Positions 1 to 10,346 of a stretch of DNA of 64,000 bases are shown here, piece after piece. Position 1 is the stretch's first letter, and the number at the start of each line of letters is the position of its first letter. This DNA is from Lithodes maja (lineage: Eukaryota > Arthropoda > Malacostraca > Decapoda > Lithodidae). Made by a program: the position numbers and the translations under genes. The notes under the pieces were generated by a model. The model saw nothing but the letters and a program-made list of their open reading frames with translations, was not told where the DNA came from and ran no database searches. Location of the stretch: assembly GCA_037953745.1 (NCBI GenBank), contig JBAKBP010007992.1:1-64000 (forward strand), written 5' to 3'.

Positions 1-2
1 CG

Positions 3-3000
3 GGTCCTTGGAGTGGCTTCGGTCGCACCGGGAATTTCCACACCTCTCACACCACACACACACATCACACAGTTTTTCCTACACCGAGAAATGACTCTCC
101 GGCTGTCATTTCTCGAAGACTTCTTCTAGCCGGAGACATTGAGAGCAACCCAGGACCCACGTACACATACATATGTCCAACTTGCTCAAAACCCATCACT
201 TCGAGTCGCCACACTAAGGGTTCAGTTCTCTGCAATTCATGCAGGAACTGGACCCACTTCACCTGTACAACACTTGCCTCCAAGAAACACTACACGAACA
301 CCTGGACCTGTTCCTCATGCCCCTCCCTCTCCCAGTCAAATCCCTCGCCTAAAACCCGTCCACCTCTCCTCCCCAACCCACCTAGCCTTCCCATATCATC
401 CACTCCCCCCCCTAAAACCCGTCCACCTCTCCTCCCTAACCCATCTAACCTTCCCATACTATCCACATCCTCAACTCAACACACCATACCCCATCCCAAT
501 CCCAATCCATTCCAACCCCCATCTCCTGCTCCCCAATCCCCACCCCCACCTCACCCATCCCAACCTCCAGCCCCTCCCTCACCCCCACCCCATCCTCGTG
601 CAGCAGCACCCAACATACATCGTGCACATAACATTAACATTCTCCAATTGAACATAGATGGCATTAACACAAAGAAACACGAACTCTCACACTTCATCAA
701 ACAACACAACATACACATTGCCATCTTACAAGAAACAAAACTCCGCACATCACAAAAAACACCCACATTTCATAATTTCACCACCATCAGACAAGACCGG
801 GCTGTCGGCGGGGGCGGTGGACTCATCACCCTGGTACACAGTGAAATATCATACATAGTAACCAGTGTACAAACCAAATCCCTCCTCCCCCCAAATGATA
901 ACACAACAGAAATACAATCAATTAAAATACGCACTGGCAACAAATCCAACATAACCATCATAAACACATACATCCCTCCCCAAACATCCCCTACAGTACC
1001 AAATGAATACAGACCACACTTACAACACATCACAAACACCCCACACATCATCCTGGGTGGTGACTTCAACGCCAAGACGTCGGCCTGGTTTGTCGACAAC
1101 CCTGACACAGACAGAGGGCTGGTACTACAAAACCAAACAGATAACCTCATCATCCTTAACGACATCCATCAACATACCCATATTCCTCACCAAGCCCTCT
1201 ATAACCCATCATCTCCAGACATCACCTTTTGCTCCCCAGAACTCGCCCCCACAACATCCTGGAGGGTGGTCAGAACCTTAGGCTCTGACCACCTCCCGAT
1301 CATTATCACCACCAAAACCAGACTCACCCCAGCTAGCCACAAACACACATACACCAATTATAAAAGAGCTAACTGGGTAGCATTTACAAATGAGACCGAA
1401 CAACACTTCACAACTCTAAACAGTACACCCATCACTAACATCAACAATGCTGTACACATACTCAATAAAACTATCCAAAACGCTGACAAGAAACACATTC
1501 CAAGAGGTAACAGAAAAAGACACAACCCCAACTTCACACCAGAAATTCAAAACCTCATCAGACAACGCGACACACTGAAACACTCCCCAGCACCCCACAC
1601 ACAAGACATCACACAACAAATTCAAGCACTCAACACCCAAACTAACAACAAAATACAAGAACAACAAAAACTAAATTGGAATAACTTCCTACAAACACTT
1701 GATCACAAAACAAACCCCAAAAAACTCTACAAAACACTAAACAGCATCACACTTTCCAACAGCAACACAACACAATCACATGCTGCAATCACAACAACAG
1801 ACTCTACTCCTTCATGTAAACAACAAGCAAACACTCTCATCAATCACTTCTCACATGTCAGCCACCTAAAACCTCACAAAGACGACCGACGTGTCATCCG
1901 ACGTAAGAGACAATTCCCCACAGACCCTGACTATACACCCTTCACCAATCACCAGACAAAGCATATCATCAACAATCTCAAGCACTCACCTGCCTGTGGC
2001 CTAGACAACATAAGCAACATACACCTCAGACACCTGGGACCACAAGGCATACAAACACTCACTAACATATCAAACTACAGCTATTCACACAACACAATAC
2101 CAGACATTTGGAAGCATGGTATCATCATCACATTCCCCAAACCCAACAAAGACCCCACGCTACCCTCCTCGCACCGCCCCATTACACTCCTTTGCTCCCC
2201 CTCCAAAGTCATGGAACGCCTAGTATTACAACTAATTACACCCGACCTACCCCTAGCTCCAACACAACATGGCTTTAGGCCACTGCACTCCACAAACACT
2301 CTTCTCACAGACCTTACACAAAGAGCTTTTGACGGCATCAACTCAGCTAGACCACCACACAGATCACTATTAGCCACACTCGACATTAGTAAAGCCTTCG
2401 ATGCCATCCCACGCCACAACCTAACAAACAAAATCTACAACACAAACATGCACAACAACACAAAAAGGTGGCTGGCCAACTTCCTAGCAGGCAGATGTGC
2501 ACACGTATCTTTTGCCGGTCAGTCATCTAAAATCAGAAACTTTCCAAACGGAGTCCCACAAGGATCCGTCCTATCGCCCGCACTCTTCAATCTGTACATG
2601 CACGATATAACTACACCCAATACTCCCCAAATAAACTTAGCCTCCTATGCAGATGACATAACACTCACATGCACACACCATGACCCAAGAAGAGCAACAG
2701 ATCTCCTTCAACCCTATCTCAACACACTACATGGCTGGTGCACTACAAACAGACTTAATCTAGCCCCAGCCAAATCCACCGCAACCCTGCTCACAAGCTG
2801 GACAGGTGAACACGAATACATCCCTCAACTCACCATAAACAACACACCCCTAACACATACACACACACCCAAAATCCTAGGAGTAACATATGATACTCAT
2901 ATGACATTCAAACAGCACACCACAAGCATTAAAAAGAAACTGACGCCCAGACTTAACGCCCTCAGGTCACTTGCTCACACAAAATTTGGACACAACAAAG

Positions 3001-3761
3001 AAACTACCACCACAGTATATAAACAATACATAAGATCAGTAATGGAATACGCAAGCCCAGCCTGGGCTTCTAACCTAGCTGAAACACATCATAAGACCTT
3101 ACAGACTATTCAAAACAAAGCCCTGAAGATCATTACAGGCTGCACAGCTACTACACCCACAGATCATCTACATCAAGAAACAAAAATCCTCAAAGTCAAA
3201 GACCATCTGGACATGAGAGGCACTCAATTCCTGGCAGCAGCCTCCACGAACCAAGACCACCCACTAAACTACATGGCAACACATCCACAGACACCAAGAA
3301 ATATCAAAACAACACCCAGCACACGGTATCACACACAATTATTGTCCTCTCTCCCTCCCTGCCCACCCCGAACCAACTTCCAGAAGCACATCCATACTCA
3401 TATCTCTCGCCAATCCATCCACTCACTCACAGACAACACGCAGCTGCATGCACGACCTCCCGAAATCCATCCTTCCGAATCCTCCCTCCCTCGCGAGGAC
3501 AGAGTCCACCTGGCCAGGCTGAGATGCGGACACCATCCAGCTCTCCTGAGCTATCAGAAGAGACTGGATGACTCCGTTGTCGACGCCTGCCCGGGATGTA
3601 ACACAGCACCCCATACCATTAAACACATCATAGAAGACTGCATTTCACACAACCACTTACGCCAACAACACAACCTACACTCAATGAGAGCTCTGTGGGA
3701 AAGCCCGATCGTGGCCATGGCCTTCCTCAGGGACTCGGGGCTGTTCGGCCAGGCAGCTTAG
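3..3761 (+). CDS. Non-LTR retrotransposon polyprotein: 2A, PHD finger, APE endonuclease, reverse transcriptase (5' partial)
   Basis: The frame is open from base 3 to the TAG at 3759-3761. The first in-frame ATG seen is at 648, but it lies inside the endonuclease domain, so the true start is upstream of the window. Visible in order: 2A motif GDIESNPGP (132-158); C4HC3 PHD finger with cysteines at 174, 183, 231, 240, 264, 309 and 318 and histidine at 255; a proline-rich linker (about 326-600); and an APE/EEP endonuclease. Counting from Met 648, the endonuclease has QE at 28-29, GGDFNAK at 137-143 and SDH at 213-215. The RT has LDISKAFD, PQGSVLSP (near 2560) and YADD (near 2648). The C-terminal cysteine-histidine segment (about 3524-3642) resembles the zinc-knuckle tail of APE-type elements. 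No frameshift or stop is seen, so this copy could be recent. The role is target-primed reverse transcription. Confidence 0.88.
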   Translation, partial: GPWSGFGRTGNFHTSHTTHTHHTVFPTPRNDSPAVISRRLLLAGDIESNPGPTYTYICPTCSKPITSSRHTKGSVLCNSCRNWTHFTCTTLASKKHYTNTWTCSSCPSLSQSNPSPKTRPPLLPNPPSLPISSTPPPKTRPPLLPNPSNLPILSTSSTQHTIPHPNPNPFQPPSPAPQSPPPPHPSQPPAPPSPPPHPRAAAPNIHRAHNINILQLNIDGINTKKHELSHFIKQHNIHIAILQETKLRTSQKTPTFHNFTTIRQDRAVGGGGGLITLVHSEISYIVTSVQTKSLLPPNDNTTEIQSIKIRTGNKSNITIINTYIPPQTSPTVPNEYRPHLQHITNTPHIILGGDFNAKTSAWFVDNPDTDRGLVLQNQTDNLIILNDIHQHTHIPHQALYNPSSPDITFCSPELAPTTSWRVVRTLGSDHLPIIITTKTRLTPASHKHTYTNYKRANWVAFTNETEQHFTTLNSTPITNINNAVHILNKTIQNADKKHIPRGNRKRHNPNFTPEIQNLIRQRDTLKHSPAPHTQDITQQIQALNTQTNNKIQEQQKLNWNNFLQTLDHKTNPKKLYKTLNSITLSNSNTTQSHAAITTTDSTPSCKQQANTLINHFSHVSHLKPHKDDRRVIRRKRQFPTDPDYTPFTNHQTKHIINNLKHSPACGLDNISNIHLRHLGPQGIQTLTNISNYSYSHNTIPDIWKHGIIITFPKPNKDPTLPSSHRPITLLCSPSKVMERLVLQLITPDLPLAPTQHGFRPLHSTNTLLTDLTQRAFDGINSARPPHRSLLATLDISKAFDAIPRHNLTNKIYNTNMHNNTKRWLANFLAGRCAHVSFAGQSSKIRNFPNGVPQGSVLSPALFNLYMHDITTPNTPQINLASYADDITLTCTHHDPRRATDLLQPYLNTLHGWCTTNRLNLAPAKSTATLLTSWTGEHEYIPQLTINNTPLTHTHTPKILGVTYDTHMTFKQHTTSIKKKLTPRLNALRSLAHTKFGHNKETTTTVYKQYIRSVMEYASPAWASNLAETHHKTLQTIQNKALKIITGCTATTPTDHLHQETKILKVKDHLDMRGTQFLAAASTNQDHPLNYMATHPQTPRNIKTTPSTRYHTQLLSSLPPCPPRTNFQKHIHTHISRQSIHSLTDNTQLHARPPEIHPSESSLPREDRVHLARLRCGHHPALLSYQKRLDDSVVDACPGCNTAPHTIKHIIEDCISHNHLRQQHNLHSMRALWESPIVAMAFLRDSGLFGQAA
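120..158 (+). other. 2A-like ribosome-skipping motif
   Basis: The codons read LLLAGDIESNPGP, in frame with the endonuclease-RT ORF. This matches the D-[VI]-E-x-N-P-G-P core of 2A peptides, which make the ribosome skip the glycyl-prolyl bond between G and the last P. 2A-like sequences are established near the N-terminus of some APE-type non-LTR retrotransposons. Here skipping would separate a short N-terminal peptide from the PHD-endonuclease-RT protein. Activity in this context is inferred, not shown. Confidence 0.85.
348..473 (+). repeat. In-frame 63-bp tandem duplication in proline-rich linker
   Basis: Two copies of a 63-bp unit (21 codons, starting PKTRPPLLPNP) lie back to back at 348-410 and 411-473, with a few substitutions. 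The reading frame is preserved. It lengthens the low-complexity linker between the PHD finger and the endonuclease. Confidence 0.8.
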
Positions 3762-3782
3762 GGAACAACAACAACAACAACT

Positions 3783-3866
3783 ACAAATCCATCTTAAACT
3801 GCACAAAATCGTCTAAATATAGCATGAAGAAAATTCAAAAGACGATGTCGGTACAGAAGGGGTTAA
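3783..3866 (+). mobile_element. Partial TTAA-type MITE (right half)
   Basis: Matches the right half of the MITE copy at 14465-14677, including the 'cttaaactgcacaaaatcg' block and the terminal inverted repeat ending in GGGGTTAA. The left half is replaced by the retrotransposon ending at 3782. It shares its TTAA (3863-3866) with the next copy. Confidence 0.7.
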
Positions 3867-4079
3867 CCCGTTCAGCACCGGTGATGTCCCTTTCATTAAA
3901 CTCTGGCAACTGGTGGATGATCGTATTCAGCGCTTAGGAAGGACCTCTAACATTTAAAAGGACTCAGACTATCTAAATTAATCTTTTGAGCAACCACAGA
4001 TCCTTCCTACGTTGAATATAATCGTCTAATAGTTGCCGGAATATGTTGAAAAGGACTTCGCCGGTACTGAAGGGGTTAA
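3863..4079 (+). mobile_element. TTAA-flanked MITE, piggyBac-like, full length
   Basis: About 209 bp between TTAA at 3863-3866 and TTAA at 4076-4079. The termini are inverted repeats of the type CCCnTTCnGnACCGGnGA at the left and its complement at the right. TTAA target duplication plus CCC/GGG ends is the signature of the piggyBac superfamily. There is no coding capacity. It abuts the partial copy on its left and shares the TTAA. Confidence 0.75.
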
Positions 4080-4194
4080 GAGCGAGGTGGAAGGAATCAG
4101 GAAAGTATTTAAGGGGGTAGTACTCGCTTTTTATGGACCCCCTTCTCCTTCATGATTAGTATATTAGTTTTGAGGTTTTAAGATTTTTGTGGCG

Positions 4195-4687
4195 TTAGTT
4201 TGTCGGTTTTAAGACCTTTCGCCCCATTTCTTCGTCATTATTAAGACCTTTCGTGCCATTTAGGTGTCAATTTTGTTCCTGGCGAGGGAAAGCGAGACTG
4301 TAATTTTAGAAGGACCTGGCCTTTGGCAGGGACATTTTTCTACCGAAAAATTTACAAATGTACCAGGGGGTGCTATTTCAACCTTATGGAGGTCTAGCGA
4401 GGAAACTAAAAAATACATAAATTAATAAATATATAGACCAAAAACCAAGCACTACAACCTTAGGTAGATGTTTGTTATCTGTTCTTTATCCTGGCGAGCG
4501 AAAGCGAGCTTTTGATTTTAGAAGGACCCGACCTTCGGTAGGGACATCTTTCTACCGAAAAATGTACAAATGTATCTTGAAAGGGGGTACAGGGGGTGCT
4601 ATTTTAAGCTTGATGGAGTTCTAGCGAGGAAATTCAAAAATACATAAATTAATAGATATATAGACTAAAAACCAAGCACTCCCCCTT
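4195..4687 (+). repeat. Two tandem copies of dispersed repeat R
   Basis: Two similar units, roughly 4195-4452 and 4489-4687. Each contains a GGCGAG...AGCGAG block, 'tttctaccgaaaaat', a 'gatggaggtctagcgagg'-like block, and ends near 'aaaaaccaagcact'. Related copies occur at 14815-15075 (+) and 15690-15935 (-). No ORF and no clear terminal repeats. The nature of this repeat is unknown. Confidence 0.65.
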
Positions 4688-4689
4688 CA

Positions 4690-4898
4690 CCCCTTCATTA
4701 CCGGTGACGTCATGTTTATTTGATTTCAAGCTGTTTTTAGACGATTTTATTCGGCTTAGGATGGTAGTGTGGCAATTATGAGACTACAAACTATCGGAAT
4801 TAACCCCATTTACTACCACAGATCCTTCTAAAGCTGCCTAAAATCGTCTGAATATTGCTGATAAAATACAACATGCAGACCCGGTATTGAAAGGGTTA
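4690..4898 (+). mobile_element. TTAA-type MITE, full length
   Basis: The left terminal repeat begins CCCCTTCATTACCGGTGACG at 4690. The right end is GGTATTGAAAGGGTTAA (TTAA 4895-4898). The left TTAA has decayed. Internal sequence matches the other copies ('agacgatttt' and 'aaatcgtctg' blocks). Confidence 0.68.
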
Positions 4899-4924
4899 AG
4901 TAGATGTTCTTTATCTGAGTAAAT

Positions 4925-5640
4925 GGGAAACAGCGTGAATACAGATATGAAGAGAATAAGAAGAGAGAGAAGGTTAAAGAAAGAGAGCAAGACTGGAAGA
5001 CGAAAGAGTGGGGTGGAAGGAATTGGGGGAAGTGGAAGGAAGGTGGAATAATAGGACGTGAAGAAGAAGAAGAAGAAGAAGGAGACGACGAAGAAGGTGG
5101 AGAAGAAGAAGACGAAATAGGAAGGGGGAGAAGAAGATGATGATGAAGAAGAACAAAAAGAAGATGAAGAGTTAGAAGGTTAAAACAAAAGCAAGAGTGG
5201 AAGATGAAAGAGCAGGGTGGAAGGAATGAGGGGAAGGGGAAGGCAGGTGGGATAATAGGACGTAAAGAAGAAGAGGAGGAGCAAGAAGAAGAAGAAGAAG
5301 AAGATAAAATAAACATACAAATAAGAAAAAAATTAAGAAGATGTTGAAGAAGAAGAAAAACAGAAGAAGAAGATCTTCAAGTTTAAAACATACGCAAGAA
5401 TGGAAGATATAAGAGCACGGTGGAGGGAATGAGGTGGAATATAAGGATTTGAAAAAAGAAGAAGAAGAAAAAGAGGAAGACAAATATTAAGAAGACAAAT
5501 CAAAATAAGAAGAGGAAGAAGAGTTAAAGGTTGAAAAAAAAAGAGCTAGAATGGAAGATAAAAGAGCGGGATGGAATGATGAGGTGAAGTGGAAGACAGG
5601 GAGAGGGGGTGGAAGGGGGGGGGGGGAGAGATAAAAGACG
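4925..5640 (+). repeat. Purine-rich (GAA)n tract with degenerate ~190-bp tandem units
   Basis: About 700 bp with almost only A and G on the plus strand. Inside it, four diverged units recur, beginning near 4972, 5170, 5375 and 5523. Each has a 'gttaaa...agagcaagantggaaga' segment, then 'gggtggaaggaat', then a (GAA)n run. No gene is supported here; serine- and leucine-rich frames on the minus strand are by-products of the composition. Confidence 0.75.
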
Positions 5641-5811
5641 AGGGGTCAAGGGAAGGAACTCGCCCAGAAAATGAAATACAGTGGGTGGAATAAGTGCTCC
5701 GGTTTTATACCGTACAGATTCAATGATGACTGGAATACTGAACCAGTAGATTAATTTAAGGGGAAACATGTATCGTTTATCTGGTCTCCCTTTAGCTCCG
5801 TAATCAGAAAA

Positions 5812-5900
5812 AAACACACACACACATACACAAGAACGCACACACACACACACACATACACAAGAATGCACACACACACACACACACACATACACACATA
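5812..5900 (+). repeat. (CA)n microsatellite
   Basis: Interrupted CA/ACAT dinucleotide run. It directly precedes the truncated 5' end of the retrotransposon fragment at 5904. Bases 5641-5811 before it show nothing recognisable. Confidence 0.9.
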
Positions 5901-5903
5901 GAA

Positions 5904-7836
5904 AAATATGTTAATGCCAAATGGAACAACTTTGTATCTACCACCACCGAAGCCTACCACCACTTCTTCCCCACCAAGAGGACCAAAATGCACCCCTCTG
6001 ACGTCCCATGTATTACTCCTCGGATCAAGAGACTGATGCAGAATCGGAACAAGGCCTTCTACACGGACAACAATCGATACAAGGACCTACGCAACATTGT
6101 GATAAAGGAAATCCGTTGGGCGAAGAAGTCCTACTACCCTACAAAGATTCATCATTTAAAACAAACCAATATCAGTCAGTGGTACTCTAAAATTAAGAAT
6201 CTTTGTGGCTTAAGTAGTGGGACTCTTCAATCCCCTGTGTTTCCCATGTCCCTCTTGTAGATGCACCTGAACTGATAAATAATCACTTCTCTACCATATG
6301 CCAAACCCTCCCCAAACTAGACCGCACCAACCTCCCTGCCTTCCTCCCATCCCCTTCCCCCCCAGTAACTGTTCAAGAATATGAAGTGGCCAAAGAGCTT
6401 TCCAGTTTCAAATAAAAAGAATCAACAACCCCAGTAGACCTACCCATGAAAATATACAAAGAATTTTCGGTGGAATTTGCCACCCCCCTTTTGCTCGATA
6501 ATTAATGCCTCCTTAAGGCAAAGTAAATGCCCTACAGACTGGAAAACTTCATACGTCACTCCAATTCCCAAAACCCCCTCCCCACATTATCTTAATGAAC
6601 TCAGACCAATTGCCATAAAGCCCATACCTAGTCTAATCTGTGAGGACTTTGTATTCACCTTGGCTTACTCACAAATCCGTCACTTGATAGATCCCCAACA
6701 GTTTGGCAACGTAAAAACCTCCTCCACCACTCACTGTCTTATTAGCTTCCTAGATTATATTTACACAAATCTTGAGAAGAGAAAGACTTCTCTCGCCTTT
6801 GCCTTTATTGACTTCAGGAAACCATTTGACCTTGTTGACCACACCATCATCATCAACAAGGCCATAAAGTTGGGGCTACATCCTACCCTGGTTGTGTGGT
6901 TGACCGACTTCCTTAGTGACAGACGACAAGCAGTGCGATACCAAGGCTTCATCTCCACCTTCCAAGACATCACATGTGGAGGCCCACAGGGCACAAAGAT
7001 GGGGCCTCTATTGTTCCTCATCTTGATTAATGATGCCCTAAAGGACACCCCATTCCACTGGAAGTACGTGGACGACTCGACAGTCGGCATTACTGTCGAT
7101 ACCACCTCCCCTAACTATGACCCCCTACAAGACATCCTCGACCGTCTTCAAGCCTGGACAACAGACAATCATGTGACTCAATCATGACAAGACAGTGGTC
7201 ATGCACGTCAACACCTCCGTTACCAACGTTCCTCCACCCACTGTCACAATTGGTCCTCATCCCCTTCAGCTTGTTGAGTCCACCAAACTCCTCAGAATCA
7301 CTGTGGACAACAAACTGAACTGGAAGAAACATGTAACTACCACAGTCAGGACCGCCACACACAAGTTGTTTATGCTAAGGCGGTTGAGATCCCTGGGGGC
7401 ACCGGAGAATGAGCTGAAGAGTATATATAACACCTTCATACTCCCTAAGCTCACCTACGCCTCTCCCGCCTGGTCCTCCTCTCTAACCCTGACACAACAT
7501 CGTCAATTGGAGAGAGTGCAGAGGAGGGCATGCAGGATCATCCTGGGTAGCACATATCCAGGGTATGAGGAAGCTCTCACCACCCTTAGCATACCTGCAC
7601 TTTCAACCTACCACTACAACACACTCAAACAGTTTGCATCTAAGCTGCTTGTTCACCCACGACACAGAAACTTACTTCCACCAGACACCCCTAGACCAAC
7701 ACGTGCAGCTCGTCACTTCAACACACTCCAACCAATAAGAGCAAGAACTGACAGATATAAAAATAGTCCTATCCCAACCATTGTAAATATTATTAATAAT
7801 GTTGAGTGGTACTTGAAAAGTAGACAGAATGGATAA
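5904..7836 (+). pseudogene. Decayed non-LTR retrotransposon reverse transcriptase, 5' truncated
   Basis: Coding similarity starts right after the CA repeat, in frame with a 5988-6260 open segment (RIKRLMQNRNKAFYTDNN, the linker before RT). It then shifts frame with an in-frame stop near 6412, continues as the RT core at 6477-7187, and shifts again at about 7187-7195 into the thumb/C-terminal part (7195-7836). Motifs: FIDFRKPFDLVDH, where the usual KAF is KPF; GGPQGTKMGPLLF; and YVDDST at the catalytic site. The tail has WSSSLTLTQHRQLERVQRRA, typical of CR1/Rex1/L2-like and related APE elements. No endonuclease remains. The clade is not assigned. At least two frameshifts and a stop make this copy dead. 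Confidence 0.85.
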
Positions 7837-7965
7837 AAAACACCATCTGAGGAAGAGCACTTTATTGACGTTTCGCAGATAGCTGGTTAGTGACCTGATG
7901 AAGATATCTGCGAAACGTTGTCAATAAAGTGCTCTTCCTCAGATGATGTTTTTTATCCATTATTA
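7832..7965. repeat. Near-perfect inverted repeat (hairpin) with hammerhead-like core
   Basis: The arm 'ggataaaaaacaccatctga'... (from 7832) is repeated in inverted form ending 'gatgttttttatcc' (to about 7958). The arms are about 50 bp, separated by a short loop (about 7884-7900). The right arm contains CTGATGA (7895-7901), GAAA (7912-7915) and GTC (7920-7922) in the order seen in hammerhead ribozymes. It begins at the stop codon of the preceding RT fragment. Confidence 0.75.
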
Positions 7966-8339
7966 ATAATGTGTAATAACGGCCTGTCACACCATATACA
8001 GTATACGCGCCCACCTTTAATAATGTATGCATAAGTGTGTGTGCGTGTGTGTATTAGAATATAATTATGTATGTATTTGCTTGAGTTTGTTTATGTATAT
8101 GTGTATATGTGTATATATGTATAATTATGTGTATCTATGTATGTAGAGTACAAAGGAAATCAAGCATCAACAGATCTAGTGACCCTTCTAGGTTGCTTGT
8201 CCTCCAAAACACTGAGGATCAAGTGTCCAAACAGTGGTTTAGAGTTGGTAAGGGAACATTGGAAAGGGAACTACTGCCCTGCCACTAACGTGGCAGGACT
8301 AGGAAGTTAGTAGGGGACATATGGGTTAGTAACTGAGGG
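7966..8339. other. Non-coding stretch with TG/TATG microsatellite
   Basis: Bases 8030-8150 are a degenerate TG and TATG repeat. Bases 8155-8339 are unique-looking sequence that may be the 3' untranslated part of the minus-strand CR1-like element. No ORF and no boundary signal seen. Confidence 0.5.
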
Positions 8340-8354
8340 GAGGATAAAATAAAG

Positions 8355-10218
8355 TTATTCATTTACAAACGCAGTCAGTCGCGGGTTTGATGCGAGATAT
8401 TTGTCTAGGCGGAATTTAAATGAATCAACGGTGCTGCAGTCTATAATGTCTCGGGGAAGCCCATTCCACATGTTGACAACTCGATTGAAGAAGAAATTCT
8501 TAGATTCGTGTGAGTTAAAAGATTTACCAATAATTTTGCAACCGTTTCCCCGCGTGTAATTAGATTGGTCGATAGTCAAGTACTTACTACAGTTCATATT
8601 GTCGATGCCTTTGATGATTTTGAACACTTGAATTAAGTCACCTCTTAATCTGCGCTGGGTTAAAGGAAATAGATTTAATTCTCTAAGACGCTCTTCGTAT
8701 GGTTTGTTCTTTAGGCTAGGTATAATTTTGGTAACTCTACGTTGAACTCGTTTAGCTTGTTTATGTCTTTTTGGTAATAATGGCACCAGCATTGAACGCA
8801 GTATTCCAGAAGAGGGCGGACTAAGGAATTGTAAAGGGTTAGGATTACGTCTTTGGATTTATGCTCAAATGATCTGCCTATAAAGCCAATTATTTTGTTT
8901 GCCTTCTTAACAACTTCTGAACATTGTTGACTCGGTTTTAGGTTACTCGATATTGTTACTCCCAGATCGGTTTCTCTGTTTACATTCTTAAGCTGAGTGC
9001 CATTCATCGAATAGTTTGCTTTCTCATTTAGGTATCCGATATGTAGTACTTTACATTTATCCGCATTGAAACTCATTTGCCAAATTTGGGCCCAATGTGA
9101 CAATTTATCTAGATTGTGTTGCATATCGTCAACTTGATCTTTTGAGAGTACGCTATTTGCAATTTTTGTATCGTCAGCAAATTTTGAGATTGTACAGGTG
9201 AAACCCTCATCTATGTCGTTGATGTAAATTAGAAAGAGAATTGGTCCTAGTACCGATCCTTGGGGTACCCCGCTACTTACATTTGTCCATTTAGATGCCT
9301 TACCGTTTATGACTACTCTTTGCTTTCTGTCGCTGAGCCAATTTTCTATCCATTTCAACACACCCTCTTGTATTCCATGCGCTTTTAGTTTTAGCAGTAA
9401 ACGTTTGTGGGGAACTTTGTCAAAGGCCTTTTGAAAATCAAGGTATATAATATCTACAGCTTTACTCTCATCGTAGAGGTTGAGGATATCGTGGAAGAAG
9501 TCTAAGATGTTTGTTAAACAGGAACGTTTTTTACGAAAGCCGTGTTGAGTATCTTTAAGTATGTTATTTTCCTCCAAGTGATTTACGAGTCTGTCTCTTA
9601 TGACCGTTTCTAGCATTTTACATACAACTGAGGTTAAGCTAATTGGACGATAGTTACTGGGTAGGGATTTGCTGCCTTTTTTTTAATATCGGTGTTACGT
9701 TGGCTATCTTCCACTGATCAGGCATAGTTCCAGACTGCAAGGATTTATTGAAGAGTAATGTCAGTGGTTTGGAGAGCTCATCCTTAGCTTCCTTTAGAAC
9801 TCTAGGCGAGATTGTATCAGGTCCAGGCGTTTTATTTACCTTGAGTTTATCTAAACAATTCAATACTTCTCTCTCTGTAACGGTGATATTGCTTAGAACA
9901 TCTGAATTATCAATCTGAATCGGCGATGGTGTAGGGATATCACTGAGGTCTTCTGTTGTAAACACTGATGCAAAGAAGGTATTGAGGGCATTACTCATTT
10001 GTACTTCGTCTTTGGTGTATTCTCCATTTTCATCGACTAACGGTCCAACAGTTGAAGTAACTACTTTTTTCTTTCTGATATAACTATAGAATTCTTTCGG
10101 GTTTGTTTTACTTTGATTCGCAATATGTAACTCTAGGGTCTTTTTACTTTGCTTAATTAACTTTTTGGCTTTGCGTCGTAGCTCTACAAATTTCACCCGT
10201 TCTTCGTCATTTTGTGAT
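8355..10218 (-). pseudogene. Decayed CR1-like non-LTR retrotransposon, 5' truncated
   Basis: Minus-strand coding in three frames: 10218-9654, 9616-8711 and 8792-8355. The first holds the linker and RT fingers (KTPGPDTISPRVLKEAKDEL). The second holds the RT core: YLDFQKAFDKVPH, SSGVPQGSVLGPILFLIYIN and the catalytic FADDTKIA (near 9172-9190). The third is the C-terminal segment with RRLRGDLIQVFKIIKG and WNGLPRDIIDCSTVDSF, very typical of CR1-type tails. The first frame break falls beside a run of nine T on the plus strand near 9680, and the second is near 8790. The endonuclease and ORF1 are missing. The element is dead but only lightly decayed. Confidence 0.9.
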
Positions 10219-10277
10219 GTACAGTATATGTGTATGTATGTGTGCGTATATGTGTATGTATGTATGCATGCGTTATT

Positions 10278-10346
<69 letters not shown>

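Larger units (their letters stand above)
1..3782 (+). mobile_element. APE-type non-LTR retrotransposon with 2A motif and PHD finger, 5' end outside window
   Basis: One long reading frame carries, in order, a 2A-like motif, a PHD-type zinc finger, a proline-rich linker, an APE endonuclease and a reverse transcriptase. The 3' untranslated part is almost absent: two bases after the stop comes a short AAC repeat (3764-3782), which looks like the 3' tail. Downstream sequence is the right half of a TTAA-type MITE, so the element appears to have inserted into that MITE. The 5' end is outside the window, so no target-site duplication can be checked. The clade is not assigned. PHD and 2A N-termini are known from CR1/L2-like and Ingi-like elements, while the AAC tail is not typical of CR1. 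Confidence 0.9.

Noticed and set aside
139..651. Plus-strand 170-codon frame starting at ATG 139
   Set aside because: It overlaps the 2A-PHD-proline linker in another frame. The frame 3-3761 has the zinc finger and 2A motif and continues into the endonuclease, so 139-651 is a shadow.
4828..5895. Serine-, leucine- and histidine/cysteine-rich minus-strand ORFs
   Set aside because: They are translations of the (GAA)n and (CA)n tracts, with no domain-like composition.
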